Below, piece after piece: positions 63,601-64,000 of a stretch of DNA of 64,000 bases. This stretch comes from Takifugu bimaculatus (taxonomy: Eukaryota > Chordata > Actinopteri > Tetraodontiformes > Tetraodontidae): the NCBI GenBank assembly GCA_004026145.2, contig CP034975.1, positions 24,186,361-24,250,360 of the forward strand, in the 5' to 3' direction. The position numbers and the translations under genes were made by a program. Each line of letters starts with the position of its first letter. The first letter of the stretch is position 1. Below the pieces are notes generated by a model. That model saw only the letters and a program-made list of their open reading frames with translations, was not told the origin of the DNA and ran no database searches.

Positions 63601-64000
63601 TTTATTGGCCCTAATCAAATGTAAGTTGGTAGTGGCTAAACTTTGGTCTGATTCATTTAGATGGATCCAAATGTTGTTGGTCCAAATGATAATTATCCAT
63701 TTGTGCATACCTTTATGTTTTAGACAATATATAGGTTTACATCTTCCCCTGACTTTACTTGCATAATTCTGACAAGCAGATTATTATTTTTTTTAAAATC
63801 TTTTTATGGTCTTTTCACCACTTGGCTTTATGCAGAAGAGATGCCTGACTGCTCGATCATAGAGACATACCAGGCATGTGCTGACCCACTTGTTGGTATC
63901 ATGATATGCGAGACTCGGAAGTTGTGCCTCTGCGGAATCTTGGACATGAATTTAGATGTTGGATACGTCACTGAGCTTGGCTCAAAGGCCGCGACCTTCA
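60640..64000. other. Intergenic sequence downstream of sik1
   Basis: I see no exon or RNA gene that I can support here. It contains a C13 run, short (CA)n tracts near 62970-62999 and moderately AT-rich unique sequence. Confidence 0.55.

Noticed and set aside
1..64000. A CRISPR array, operon or phage-like system
   Set aside because: The DNA is plainly vertebrate nuclear sequence with spliced genes. The regular repeats are microsatellites.

Overview
This window is nuclear DNA from a ray-finned (teleost) fish. It has spliced vertebrate genes with short GT-AG introns, many (GT)n microsatellites, decayed L2-type LINE and Tc1-type transposon relics, and a dispersed repeat typical of teleosts. Gene content and order match the human 13q34 block COL4A2-RAB20-NAXD-(CARS2)-ING1-ANKRD10, with the same orientations. 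No cars2 is visible between naxd and ing1. The gene after ankrd10 is sik1, which in human lies on another chromosome.

Layout. At 1-8141 (+) is the 3' part of col4a2: 28 exons of triple helix ending in a complete NC1 domain. At 9547-12449 (-) is rab20, two coding exons, convergent with col4a2. At 14516-18423 (+) is naxd, ten exons. Its first intron holds a second, same-strand gene (15088-16138) encoding a Myb/SANT-like DNA-binding protein. At 19793-21119 (+) is ing1, three exons ending in a PHD finger. At 23146-34502 (-) is ankrd10, with two alternative phase-compatible 3' exons and a 7.3-kb intron. From 34.5 to 50.4 kb I see no gene. At 51356-57256 (+) is sik1, 13 coding exons, preceded by a CRE- and X-box-bearing GC-rich promoter and followed by a ~2-kb AU-rich 3'UTR. 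The last 4.7 kb hold repeats and a transposon relic but no gene I can support.

These are mostly independent housekeeping or signalling genes: basement-membrane collagen, an endosomal GTPase, an NAD(P)H-hydrate repair enzyme, a chromatin reader, an ankyrin protein and an LKB1/PKA-regulated kinase. They share ancestral synteny rather than a pathway.

The most noteworthy observations are these. (1) naxd (two sites), sik1 (one site) and the nested SANT gene (at least one site) carry small frame disruptions in otherwise well-conserved exons; the three in naxd and sik1 each fit one extra base. This is either assembly error or real lesions. (2) The SANT gene is nested in naxd intron 1 and could be joined in frame to naxd exon 1. 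(3) naxd has a GC-AG intron. (4) ankrd10 has alternative 3' ends. (5) The sik1 promoter combines a full CRE, an E-box and a perfect 15-bp X-box-like palindrome. I found no convincing new multi-gene system.
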